The notes under the pieces: generated by a model | Database searches by the model: none | Seen by the model: the letters and a program-made list of their open reading frames with translations, nothing else | What the model was told of the DNA's origin: nothing | Shown: one piece after another, positions 1-11,422 of the stretch | How the letters are laid out: every line of letters begins with the position of its first letter | Numbering within the stretch: position 1 is the first letter of the stretch | Source: Apostichopus japonicus | Lineage: Eukaryota; Echinodermata; Holothuroidea; Aspidochirotida; Stichopodidae | Assembly: GCF_037975245.1 (NCBI RefSeq) | Contig: NC_092568.1 | Span: 36,797,001 to 36,861,000, forward strand | DNA: 64,000 nt | Direction: 5' to 3' | Position numbers and translations under genes: made by a program

Positions 1-1141
1 TGCTACCATCCTTTATGGGTCAGTTTTCCTTATTAGATTGAAAACTCAGCAGAAGTGGAGCGTTGAGTTTTATTAAGCAATTGAAGTTTTGGGTAACAGA
101 GCTAATCTGGTCATGGAATCCGTTGTTCCAAACAATGTTGTAGTTAATAATCGTGGGTTTATTTGCAATTAATGCTGAGCGTTCCATTCCACCTAAAAGC
201 AGGAGCGTTGACATGAAGTCCTTTGTGTTTGCAACCAGCTAAATGTTATTGTGTGCTGTAGGCTCTTTGCTGACACTGGTGAAATTTCCGGTTACTGCAT
301 ATTATGCATGACAAACAAGGAAAAATGTAGTAATTTCAGCACATTTCTTTAAGGAAGGTACACGTGTACACATTCCCCATATTTAAAAATCAGAAATTCA
401 ATCATGATCCGTTTACTATGAACACAGTTTTCAATAGTCAATAAAATTTAGAAACGAAAGGTGGTTGAAATTTTCTTAAATTTCATACATCTAAAAATAA
501 CAGAAAAGCAACACCAACATTTTTGTTGCATATATTGGCAATAAATGGAATTGTAATTGTCTCAGACCAGGATGTTGGCTAATAACTTTGCCATTATATA
601 GGGAAAACAATGTTGGCAAAGTTCTCAGGACCTGAGGTAACCCAATGTAATAACACAAGTGGCAAATTGCTACACAATAACACTAAAGTGCACTTTTATT
701 AGCAGTAGTGCCACAATGCATTTCCTCTTTAATACTCACTATCTATGTACAGAGAGACAGAGCTATAAAGGTTACTAAATTGAGTGGGGGTTCCTATCAG
801 GGGAAAGACTCTGGTATTAACCTTGTCGTTCATGTCAAATTTGATTTGTAATTATAATATCTTCATTCTGCCCACTGTTGTTGTTTAACTACTGGCTCTA
901 GTTCATTACAAAGGTTGCAAAACCCTCTTCCATTTGCAGGGAATAAATTAATGTTTAAATTTTGTAAAACAGTTTTGAAGTTTCTAAACTTGTGTCTCAT
1001 ATAAAGTATATACTGCGTTCCTGGTGTACAAAACTGCTATGTATGCATCTTTGCATTGATATAGCAGTTTGCCCATATTGTATCTATAGGATTTAGCGGT
1101 GTGATACTTGATAAATTATTCCCCCCTGATTCGCTAGGTGG

Positions 1142-1314
1142 TATATATATATATATATATATATATAATGCAATGGAGGTAAAGCGACAAAGGCAAATGA
1201 ATATATATAAATGAAAATCGTAATGAGTTGGAAAATCAAGAACAGTGAAAAAACTTTCAGCCTCCACAGGGATTCGAACCACGGGCCTTCTGCTCTGTAC
1301 GCGGACATTATATA

Positions 1315-1356
<42 letters not shown>
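1142..1356. repeat. (TA)n tracts flanking a tRNA-like SINE fragment
   Basis: Pure TA runs at about 1142-1167 and 1308-1356 bracket a tRNA-like repeat (B-box-like gattcgaacca near 1271). The same body occurs at 60628-60700, where it abuts a CT run, so the family seems to sit next to simple repeats. Confidence 0.75.
1205..1305 (-). mobile_element. tRNA-like SINE fragment, family B copy 1
   Basis: Read on the minus strand, this shows a B-box-like TGGTTCGAATCCC followed by a body ending near CCAACTCATTACG. It matches 60628-60700 over about 60 bases with scattered substitutions. The tRNA half is incomplete, so it is a degenerate SINE, not a functional tRNA. Confidence 0.55.
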
Positions 1357-1357
<1 letters not shown>

Positions 1358-3525
1358 TGTACTGTATTCTACTATATACATTGGTGTGTATATTCTATAT
1401 GTTGCTGCAAAAACACTCTCTTGTCAATTCATCACTTGATATTCAGGCCAAATCCTTGTTACGTTTGATGCTATTTTTATAGTCACTGCATATTCACTGC
1501 CTAGAATAGAGCTTAGGAACCAATTCAATATATCAGTCTTGGATTTTCTCTCCATCTGTACTTTGTTGTTGTTCTCTGATGTATGATAGCCTGGTTAGCA
1601 TGTTACCTTTTGATTTGATGGATAAGTGGTAAATCTTTAATCCATCTCTTCCCTGGATTTGATCTGGGATTCCTATACAACCATAGATAGGAACTTCCTA
1701 TTTCCAGCAGGACATCCACACGGAAATACTTAATGTAGGAACAGGAAGTGATGTCATACTTGGCTGTCCGCTCGTTCCACGGAATGCTTCCACTGTTTTT
1801 CGCACTACCTTGTCACTGCGGATATCCTTTCTATTTAAGCAGACAGTTGTTTTACATTGCCAGGAAGGTTTAGTGATTCTGGGTAATGGAAAGTAGGAAG
1901 ATCTTGGCAAAAGTCAAGTGGTCTTTGAATTTCATGGCATATCATTCTTTTAAAGATGTGGGTTTGAAAAACTTTCAAACGAGAGGTTAGGACGAAACGG
2001 ATTTAGATAGCAAATTCTGCTTGTTGTGATGACGCGGAATGCTGTGGAGGTCTGGTGTTGGTGTACGTTTACATAATTCTGAAAAATAGGAAATATTAGT
2101 ATGGATGATCAGTAAATTGCAATGACCTTGTTGATGTCAACTGTAGCTGCTTTGAGACTATGGTAGATTTACAAGCTTTGTTCTCATGTGTAGGAATACA
2201 TTGTACATGATTGATATAAAGGATCCAAGTAGCCTTATTGATTGTTGCGCAGAATAATTTGCTGAATTTTACTTCCAAGTCTAAGAATTGAGGGGGTGAT
2301 AAAGTTAATTTATAACTGTTCATGCATATTGCTCATTGCTGTAGGAAAGAGACAAGCTGAGAAAAGAGGCAAAGTTTCAATTTTTAAAATACCCCGTTTT
2401 TTAAATTTTTTTTAAATGCGACTGTGTGTTAACCTGATATGCGTCACTATTTTCATGACCATTTCCACATGTCAATAAATATTCCTTTTTTATTTGTTCT
2501 GGAACTTCAATATTCTTTCTGTTTTAATTCAGATAATTATGTTGGACCACTAGTTCCCCCCTCCCCCCCTTCAATGTTTTGTCTGCAAAATTCTAAACTG
2601 CACCCGATATGTCTTCACTCATCTAGTCACTGGATGGTTGAACACAGCAAAGTTTGCTACCGATACTTTGAGAAATCCTTTGTCAAGTACATTTGTCAAG
2701 TACAGACCTAATCACAAGTAATCAGTAAACACACTCTGCAGAAATGTATTGAAATGTCTCAGCATTTCTCTTGTTTGCCGGGATGGGACGACAAGAAAAT
2801 TTGAACAGACAGAAAATGCCTTAAGATAAAATCCCGACAGAATTGAGGGAAAACACCAGATTTCCACTGAATAGTACCCTGTTGCAATACTCACTGTAGC
2901 CTCTCCATAGGTTGATGTTCTACTATCAGCCCTATAAATCTGTCATGATTTCAACTATTAGTAATGAGGCATAATCCCATGTAAATTGTTCCTAACTAGG
3001 AAAGTCACTGGCTAGATTCATTAGCCTCTTTTTACTTCTCCAAGCTTTACAAACTCGATGACAGAAATACTAGCAAAGTGCATTACAGGTTACAGAGCAG
3101 TAAATGGTACAGTCAGAGAATGGCAGGATGTACACAAGAGAGAAAGAACAGAAACAGTTATTATTTGAGGTGGTCTTGGGGCATTGAAAGATAATAAAAA
3201 TAAAATAAAATCTATATTTTCATCTTGTTAAAGTCACCTGCACAATTAGTTATAGGCTACTACTGTTCTACAACTTATAATCTGTATATATTTTGGATAA
3301 ATTCATATTGTTTGTAAAAAAGTGTTCAATTTCTGGTCAGGGGATGCTTTGGTTTAAAAGTTTTAATATTTATACAGTGAAATTGTAAGGGATACATACC
3401 TTCTTGCCAGTGTGACGCAATCCATGGATGTTTCTTCATCAATGTTTTCTTACTTACAGTGACTTAATTAATAGAGTGATTGATTGATTAATTAATTAAT
3501 TGATATTATTTTGTTGCATTTTCAG

Positions 3526-3590
3526 GTTGTTCTTCCAGTGATTCTTCAGTAAACCCTGATGACGATGTAGAGGAAACTGAAGTATACCCA
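3526..3590 (+). CDS. SPRED: SPRED, internal coding exon
   Basis: A 65-base exon between ttttcag and gtacgt. It starts by finishing a split codon (2 bases) and encodes 21 acidic, serine-rich residues (CSSSDSSVNPDDDVEETEVYP). It ends exactly on a codon boundary, which matches the in-frame start of the next exon at 4399. The acidic linker fits the variable region between the EVH1 and KBD domains of SPRED proteins. The exon is assigned by phase and position; its own sequence is not diagnostic. Confidence 0.75.
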
Positions 3591-4398
3591 GTACGTTTTT
3601 ACTTTCTCCATTTTGCAAACTCAAACATATTATCAGAGAGAAATTCATGCTTTAAAAGAATTTGCTGTGGATGGATTTAGACAGGCTAGCATTTATTGAT
3701 GTTTCCATAAAGAACCACAATGACCATACATCATTTTGTTAAATACCAAGGCTGATGAAGTTAAGCAAAGCATAGTGTAATGTAGGGATCTCTTTAAATA
3801 CAGTATTAAATTTATTTTGTGGTATTGTATATAGACAATGCCAAACACAAGTGAGCTCACATGCCATACTAACCGCATAATGTGTAACAGTTACATACTG
3901 GATTGTGTTATCATACAAAACTAGTAGTGGTCACCACAAAATCTACTTTATTCACTGAGTATTTTTCCTATTAAAAGGTGAAAACATGTGAGTTTGTGTA
4001 GCATTTTGTGTAGCAGTTGTAGCAGTGTAGCAGTTGTTAAATTTTAGTTGCTATAAATGGCTGAAATGTGGGACGTGCAACTTCCGTAATCTTGTAGATC
4101 CGGACGGATGAGTAAGTTGGTAGAGAGTGTGTTTTTGTGGGTGCAGTACCAAAACTTTACCAACTGTGATATTATAGGTAGATAGGGAAAGTGCCAGATG
4201 ACCGAAGATTGGGTAAGAATTGTTGTTGGTAAATACACAAATCAGTTGGTTTGGGGGACTTCTATGTACAAACAACTATTTCACATCTAGTATGTCATTC
4301 CCAGACTCTTATATCTATCATGGTTAAGTGTATTAAATCAGGTCACATTCTTCATACATGTGTAACTCACAGAAATTCTCTTTCCTTATGTTTTTCAG

Positions 4399-5220
4399 CA
4401 TGATCCACTCCTGCCTGCCATTCATGACTACAAGAATACTCACCCATGTGTACTCGTTCCATCACCTAAGGATGATACTAAAGTACGGGACTTAATTATT
4501 TCAAACACTTTTGGCACACAGAGATACAGTCATCCAAACAACCATCAACATTTACATAAAGTTATCTATCTGCCCGACTTGAAACAGCCGAGAAGTGTAG
4601 ATAAGAAATCGAAAGATAGGCCCGCTGATGAAAACGTGTGGATCAAAATCCATCAGGACTGGCAGCCGAGGAGAGTCAGCCATCCGGAGCCGACGAATCA
4701 AGCCTATGTGAAACTTGTAAAAAAGCCGCAAAGTATTCATGAGTACATTTATCCATTCACGCCGCAGTCGGATATGTACAAAGGGGAAGACGACCTGAAG
4801 AAGACCACGCGAGGAGTTCCCAAAGTCATATCCACTCAGCCGCCATCGTCGCCACCGCTAAAGTTGCCATTTAAGCCGGAACCCGTGCGGTGTATACACT
4901 GTGGACAAAAGTTTGATCCGGATAACAATATGAGGGGAAGGTGCCAAGATGCCCCCGACGAGTTGCTAGAATTCATTGGCAAAATGACTTGTATTTCGTG
5001 TGCGCAAGGCTTGATCTACCATTGTGTAAATGATGTGGATGGGGACTATGTAGATCCATGCAGTTGTAGTTGCACTGGCAATCACTTTTGTAAAAGATGG
5101 ACATGCTTAGCGATGTTTTCCTTGCTGGTGCCATGTCTTTGGTGCTATATCCCTCTAAGAGGTTGCCATTGGTGTGGGAAGCAGTGTGGTTGTTGTGGAG
5201 GCAGACACAAAGCAACCTGA
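4399..5220 (+). CDS. SPRED: SPRED, last coding exon: KBD-like region and Sprouty domain
   Basis: Terminal exon of a Sprouty-related EVH1-domain protein, a membrane-associated inhibitor of Ras-Raf-MAPK signalling. It opens after tttttcag at 4398 and runs 273 codons to TGA. The N-terminal half carries a KBD-like stretch (NVWIKIHQDW, YVKLVKK, EYIYPF) resembling the vertebrate KIWMTGYEDY and YNYPYV motifs. From about 4891 the full cysteine-rich Sprouty domain follows: RCIHCGQKFDPDNN, RGRCQDAPDE, CISCAQGLIYHC, GDYVDPCSCSC, LVPCLWCYIPLRGCHWCG and CGCCGGRHKAT. This domain is typically palmitoylated and targets the membrane. The C-terminus stops right after CCGGRHK as in vertebrate SPREDs. Family knowledge: the EVH1 domain recruits neurofibromin; it is not in this exon and was not found upstream. 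Paralogue number cannot be assigned. Confidence 0.96.
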   Translation, partial: HDPLLPAIHDYKNTHPCVLVPSPKDDTKVRDLIISNTFGTQRYSHPNNHQHLHKVIYLPDLKQPRSVDKKSKDRPADENVWIKIHQDWQPRRVSHPEPTNQAYVKLVKKPQSIHEYIYPFTPQSDMYKGEDDLKKTTRGVPKVISTQPPSSPPLKLPFKPEPVRCIHCGQKFDPDNNMRGRCQDAPDELLEFIGKMTCISCAQGLIYHCVNDVDGDYVDPCSCSCTGNHFCKRWTCLAMFSLLVPCLWCYIPLRGCHWCGKQCGCCGGRHKAT

Positions 5221-6048
5221 AAAAAATGGTCCTTTTGTCATTGTTTTTGCTCAATATGTGCATCGATGAAATCTTCACTATTTTTTTGCCAACATCTGAG
5301 CTTTCTGAAGTTAACGAAATCGCTCCTCTTCATCATCACCAATCACCATGATGATTGTGAACATCATCATCGTGTTCGTCGTCGTCAGTGGTACATGACA
5401 CACCTGTTCTTGCTTTCATCCTAAGGATAAGGGTGTGCTAAGTTTACTGTCATTGTTACCATTGTAGTTATCTCTAACGATGCACCTGCTGTAGGCTGTT
5501 GTAGTCATTCCATTTTTGTCACAGGTTTTACTGTCCAGTCATCCACCGTTTTACAAACTTAGCGATGTGTAAAAGCCGATCTGTGTTTGGATGTTTCGGA
5601 GATGAAACCAAATCTGTTATGCATGTTAAGCTATCGCTGATGTTTTGTGTCACTGCTGTTGTAGTAGGTCATCAATGCCATTTTGTGGTATCCAAGGGTA
5701 AGGGGTGCGACGGGAGATATTACAGGAACACAACATGTCGAGTACACAAAATGTAGAGACTGTATTTCACTGTTAGTACCAACTTGAAGGATAGCATACA
5801 ATACAACAACAGATTCAACTTGGTCATATGGGAATTCAACACTGTGACACCATTGACAAAAAGTTCATAACTGCCTATATTCTGTATTAAATTATTATCA
5901 AAACCTATAGTAAGCCCTGTTAAAACAGTTACAGTTGTAAAAATATAAATAGTGTTTCTTCCTTGCTCAAATGGTCTTAACAACAATCCACACTTGACCA
6001 CTTTCCATAGTACTATGTTAGCTAATATGCGATTACGCCACTCTGCTA

Positions 6049-6076
6049 TTATATATATATATCTATATATATATGT
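6049..6076. repeat. (TA)n microsatellite with short interruption
   Basis: Alternating TA interrupted by a single ATC step, in the putative SPRED 3' region. Confidence 0.8.
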
Positions 6077-9000
6077 ATTTAAACATTCTAACACTGTATG
6101 CCCTCACCAGCCCACAATTTGACCTATGAATGCCATTTCTATATTTGCTGAAAATTTGTGGTCTTTACATTATTCCTGAACTTATAAGCAAAGACCCCAG
6201 GGGCACAGCTTATTAGGATGGTACCATTATGGAGAAATTGTGGGCTTGTGGAGAAGTACAAATGTCCTATCCAGACATTATGGTTTGTTGTGTTGAACAA
6301 GCAGATGCAGTTGATACAGTTCCAAGCAGATAAAATGATTGGTTGTTGCTGTCCATGATCTGTAAATTACCAAATTCCAATTGCTAGGCATCTTACAGAG
6401 CTGTGTAGTTTGTGTAAGTTTTGCTGGTACAATACATGGAAATTTAGAGGTTACCTGCAAAAAGCATAATTTTTCAGTTTTAGTCCACTTGATATTACTT
6501 GAACTGCAAATATGAAGGCAGAAACTTTAAAGTTTCCATACGTTGATGACACAGACATGCTAATGAGTGTATAACCACCACCACGTAGATCCCTCTGTTA
6601 AATTGAGGGTATCCTAGTACTGTGTGTGAGTACCACATACAGCTTGGTTAGAATGACAGAAAGTTTACAAGCCTGCATAATAAAAATCAGCATGAACTGC
6701 CCTATTGTCACATGGATCAGTTGCTTGTATTGTCAGCTGGTGTTTATAGTTGTATTCTTACTACTTACACTATTACGAGATGTGATCTCCCACTTTGTTT
6801 TTGTTTAGGCACCCATCAGCATACAACAATAGTACAGTGTTTGCATTAAGTCCAAAACAGACTGGCTATAATTAGATCAGATGTTATTTGGTTGTAATCC
6901 ATAAAATCGAAAATGTTTGGATGTGTCGGGAAATGTAATCAATGTTAAGCAACACTGCCTGGTTATGTTTTCATCAGAAATGATTTATCCATTTACAAGT
7001 GATGATATTTTGTTTTTATCATTGGTTGTTTAATCAATAACTAAGAAATTAATATTCATGATTGATGATGTATCATGGAATATTGAAGTTTTACAAAGAA
7101 AGTTATTGTGAGCTGTTGAGATGTCCAAAACACTACAAAATATTTTTTAACATTCGTCTCTAATTCCCTTCTGAAGTCAGTGTGTGACGTCTGAGGTTGG
7201 TGGAAGAAACCATGTTGAATTAGTCATAAAAGTGACATATAGCAAGTCAATGCAAAAACTAGTTGAGTTTAGATACAATCATAAAATTCATCGAAAGGGC
7301 TTTTTCACTAAAATAGCCGATATATATATATTCCTATGTTCCTCAAGCCAGTATCTGGCTTTAAAGGACATAAAACTTCATCTGCTAACTCATGTAAGTG
7401 ACCTCCTCTGCTACAAGCTGGATCAAGATTCTTTCTAATTTTGAGTTTAATATTGGTACTGTAACACACAGCAACGTTTCTTCTTTGTAGTAGAACCAGG
7501 ATTCCTCAGATTGTGAAGCATAAACCATCTTATAAGCTGCATCTCGTTTTTGACATTCTTTTTCCTTTTTTTTTTTCTTCTCTGTTTATTTCTCGTTCTA
7601 AAAGACAATGAAAATCCAAACACAAAGTACTGTTTATACAAAAAAAAAAAAAATTAAAAAAATAATACTTGGAACTTTTTGGTGCGACATTCTCTCATGT
7701 TTGTGTGTAACATACATCAGATCTGCATCTTGTGTGTTTTTAAGGATTTGTTGTAGCTAACTTCTCATGATATTATACATTATTATATATACTCTTTGTA
7801 AGTGTTTTTTTGACTTTCACAAAGCGTGACGTTAATATTATTATTATTATTTGTCTTTCCTTTCGTTAGGAAGGACAGCTCTCATGAACCAATTTCTTGT
7901 TTCTTTTAACATTCCACCACAGTTGTTTTAGGTGCTTGTGGCATGCATGCTATATAGTCAAGAATTAAAAAAACGTTTAAAAGATCAGTGTTCTTATCTC
8001 AGGCACATACTTAGTACACAAGGCAGTAGCAGTAAACTGTACAGTCTTAACATTTCCTCAACAACATAGTAGAAACTATATAATTCGTCCTGTCTCTGTG
8101 TAGTGGAAACTATGCTTCAAGTTGCTAAGATCGTTAGTGTTCAAGTTCTTACCATCCTTAATGAACAGAAGAACGCTGCCCTCTATCGTAATGCATTGTT
8201 CGTTACGGTACTTCATTAATACGTTACGTGTACTTTGGGGCATTTGGGTGAGGTGGGAAGGGATAGTACTTAGTTCATTAAAGAGAAAAGGAAGTTTGTT
8301 TTGTTTGTCCCTTAGCCAACTGTTCAGTCCATGCAGATTATCTGAATGCCTGTATTTAGTCATCACTTGGTTTCTACCAGATGAAATGTTCCGATTGGTT
8401 AAATATCCTCTTGGTTATATATGGGGGTACTAGGACCACCACCCCACCCCTCCAAATTTTTTGCTCCTAATTTAAGAATCTTAAACCAGTGGGTGACCCT
8501 GGTGTGAATTCTTTGACCAATAATTTTTGACCAAACTGGTACATCAGTGGAGGAGTATCTATGTTTCAAACAAATGTTCTTAATGTATTCACTTTTATCA
8601 GATACCTCCATCTTACTACTCCATGGCACTCATTGTTACACTTTTTACTTGATCTTTGTGCAATGCCCTATTATTCTAAAAAAGTACCGAGTTTATGGAC
8701 AGACTTTTATCTACTTGGGTTTGTACACAAATACTGGAGAGAAAACTATGAGTGACATGGGAAGGGGTGTTTGTTATTCAAGGAGTAGAAGTCACTGCCT
8801 ATGAGCTTTTAAACAAATTTTGAACAAAGAGGAAGAATGTTTGATTGTGATTTTTGAACTTTCAAATGTCATTCTGCCAATGGCTCAAACAGTAAAATAG
8901 ATTAAAAATAAAATTAATGTTCACATCAGGTTTTTTTTAAATCAAGTTTTAATATTTTTTATTTTAAAATGTATTTGGGCATTGAGAGGATGTCTTGCAA

Positions 9001-10500
9001 GAGTAAATCAAATCTAAATCATTAAAAGGGAAATTAAAAAAATTGGAATTTGGTTTCCTTTGGCTAGAATTTCACCTTGTTTTTTTCACAACCACTGCCC
9101 TTATTCTAGTGAAAAAATGTATTTCTGGATTTGAGTTTGACAATTTAGTATTTGCCTATCTAAGGAAATTTTGATTTTGAAATTTGATCAAGAAACTGGA
9201 AGTTACTGTTTACTTTTATGAAAGATGAGAGAATTTTCAGCCAAGCTTAGCTTTTTATGTATTTTTTTGTTGTAAGAGCTGTGCCGTCTCTCTGTGACAG
9301 TTTAATCATTTTAATAGAGGGCAGTAGATAATTATATTGCTCCTGTCAAAAGTAACATCCCTATCTTTCTTAAAAGTCAATTTGTTTTTTTTTTAAATTA
9401 TGTTACTCTGTTATTAAGAATATTGTAAAGAGAAGAGAGACAAACATTGTATGGTTTTATGTTTGGTGTTCCATGGAAACAGTTATGGAACTGCTATTTA
9501 ATGTTTATCCATTGTACAGTGTAAAGCTACCGAAAGGGGTGACAAGAGTTATTAGAGGAACATGTACAGAGATTTTAAGAAGAAAAAATAATTAAAAAAG
9601 ACTTGTAATCACCTTAATCAGCCATGAGAAAAAAGTTTCAAAAAAATAAATAAATAAAAAGTGTACAAATATTTGTACCAATGGCAGTATTTAAGAAATA
9701 TGCATGAAACATGCCAAATATACAATCCTTTGTCTTGCTTGCTTTTTTGTGTTTGACTGCAAAATATATGCACATGATATTTTGACATATATTACAGTAA
9801 CAATATGCCATTTTCAAGGGTATTGATAGCTATCATCTTTGGAGGTATCTCTAATATGCCTGTGAATGGTCATCTCAGTTGCCCTCAAATAAATATCAAA
9901 ATGTAGCTTCCCCGACCCCCCCCCCCCTTCCCAGAGCATTCTGCCTTTGCACCAAGACATTTCATCATCTTCATTTCAATGTAGGAATTTGCAGGGTAAG
10001 TAGTCTTGAAATTTCAAACTATATATATTATTACCCTTAACATATGTTGGGTAGGCGTTGCTAATGACCTTCAAATGATATCAAACAGTAAACAAACACC
10101 CTGACAGGTTTCACTCTGTAAAGAGGGGATTTTGTTTTGGTAATTGTTTTTTTTGTGCGTCAGTCTTCGTCCAAGAAGTCGATCCTCTGTGACGTTCACC
10201 GTATACCTCAAATGACGTCAAAAATGGTTAAGGATTCTTTTGAACCTCTTATTTAACGACCACAACTTTTACTAGAAGATTCTACCTCTCAACCAAATGA
10301 AAAGCTTACCAGAATAATTAGTATACCCATCTTTGTGACATTTAAAGACATCACAACTGAACAAACTTTATAACCACAAAGACATCAACAAGCTTTGGGA
10401 TATTTTCTTACTGATGTGTGTGGGTTGATGTTTGCTGAGACTTTAATTGATTTTAAGTAAACATTTCTCATCGACAATCACCTTCTTATTTGAGTAACAA

Positions 10501-10530
10501 ATACCACCGGGGGGGGGGGGGGGGGGATGG
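10501..10530. repeat. poly(G) run
   Basis: An uninterrupted run of about 19 G following ACC. Similar G runs occur near 27010 and 42600. Confidence 0.85.
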
Positions 10531-10735
10531 TTATTACTTCTTATGAGATAATCATGTTTTAATGGAGGGAAGGGAACTGCTGTTACGATAAACAGAGAGA
10601 CGAAGGCTTGACATCACACTGATTGAATGCATTGACGTAATAGTAGAGAAGCCGCGGCTAGAGTGAAATGATTCAGTTTCGGAAACTTGCAACTCTGTAT
10701 TACCGACTTTGTGCTGTTAAAAACTAAAAAAGGTA

Positions 10736-10741
10736 TTTATT
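10736..10741 (-). terminator. candidate poly(A) signal of the 16-exon minus-strand gene
   Basis: AATAAA on the minus strand about 600 bases past the stop codon at 11342. It is a clean canonical hexamer downstream of that stop, but without transcript data the cleavage site is a guess. Confidence 0.35.
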
Positions 10742-11341
10742 GCTTCTGGGAAGGGAAGAGGGTGGGAGATGCATAAATCTGGTAAGGTAATATAACAAAC
10801 AGGAATTGCTAAAGATTCACAATGTAAATTAAGGACACAAATATGGCGAGCTCACTCTATGCTATCCTTTCTTAAACTGTTCTAATCAAGTGTTGCACAC
10901 AAAACATATTTTTCATACAATATGGAAAGTTACTGCAGCAGGAGAGGAACTCAAACCACTACACACAATGGAGACATAAATATTACACGATTTATATGAG
11001 AGCTGATACAGAAGATAAATGATACAAGACTGGAACAGAAGATGCATAGTCACCACAGAGATACAATATTACCAGATCTGATAATGATGATATAATCAAA
11101 CAAACTCTAGTTACTACATATGGAATGACATTACTGCTAGCTGGAATATTAGTAATATTGATGATATAATCAAACAACAACGAGGGGAAACACAAACAAA
11201 TCCACGGTTCACTTCCGTTGTAACTTCTACCCTCCAACCGACAACCTCGGATAAAACAAGTTACACAAACACCAACTGTATAATAATTAAGTACATCCTC
11301 CTAACTGGCGTACTTAGTCGGTGGTCAGGTCTGGATCAAGC

Positions 11342-11422
11342 TCACGCCTCCTCAATCAGCCAATCACTGTGGAGGAGCTGCTCTTCAAATAAGTCGTCAT
11401 CCTCCAGAAGGGATTTGACTAA
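11342..11422 (-). CDS. 16-exon gene, last coding exon
   Basis: Acceptor gtcttcacag. 26 codons ([16 protein letters not shown], then [10 protein letters not shown]) and TGA. The amphipathic acidic tail with Trp595 six residues from the end is the part that most resembles the REC114-binding C-terminus described for TOPOVIBL. Confidence 0.9.
   Translation of the reverse strand, partial: LVKSLLEDDDLFEEQLLHSDWLIEEA

Larger units (their letters stand above)
1..3525. other. SPRED intron or upstream region, no supported exon
   Basis: This stretch lies upstream of the first SPRED exon found and is probably SPRED intron. It holds TA microsatellites, a tRNA-like repeat fragment around 1205-1305, and a short open plus-strand frame at 1708-1890 behind an AG (see findings). 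I found no EVH1-domain exon. Confidence 0.5.
5221..10735. other. SPRED 3' UTR and convergent intergenic region
   Basis: Between the SPRED stop and the probable polyadenylation signal of the opposite-strand gene. Candidate plus-strand poly(A) signals include ATTAAA at 5886 and AATAAA at 6679; no single one is clearly favoured. Simple content includes CAT-rich sequence at 5325-5390, TA repeats near 6050, an A-run near 7640 and a C-run near 9920. No further gene is seen. Confidence 0.5.

Noticed and set aside
4552-4740. Minus-strand open frames over the SPRED exon
   Set aside because: They are shadows of the SPRED coding frame, which has clear family motifs.
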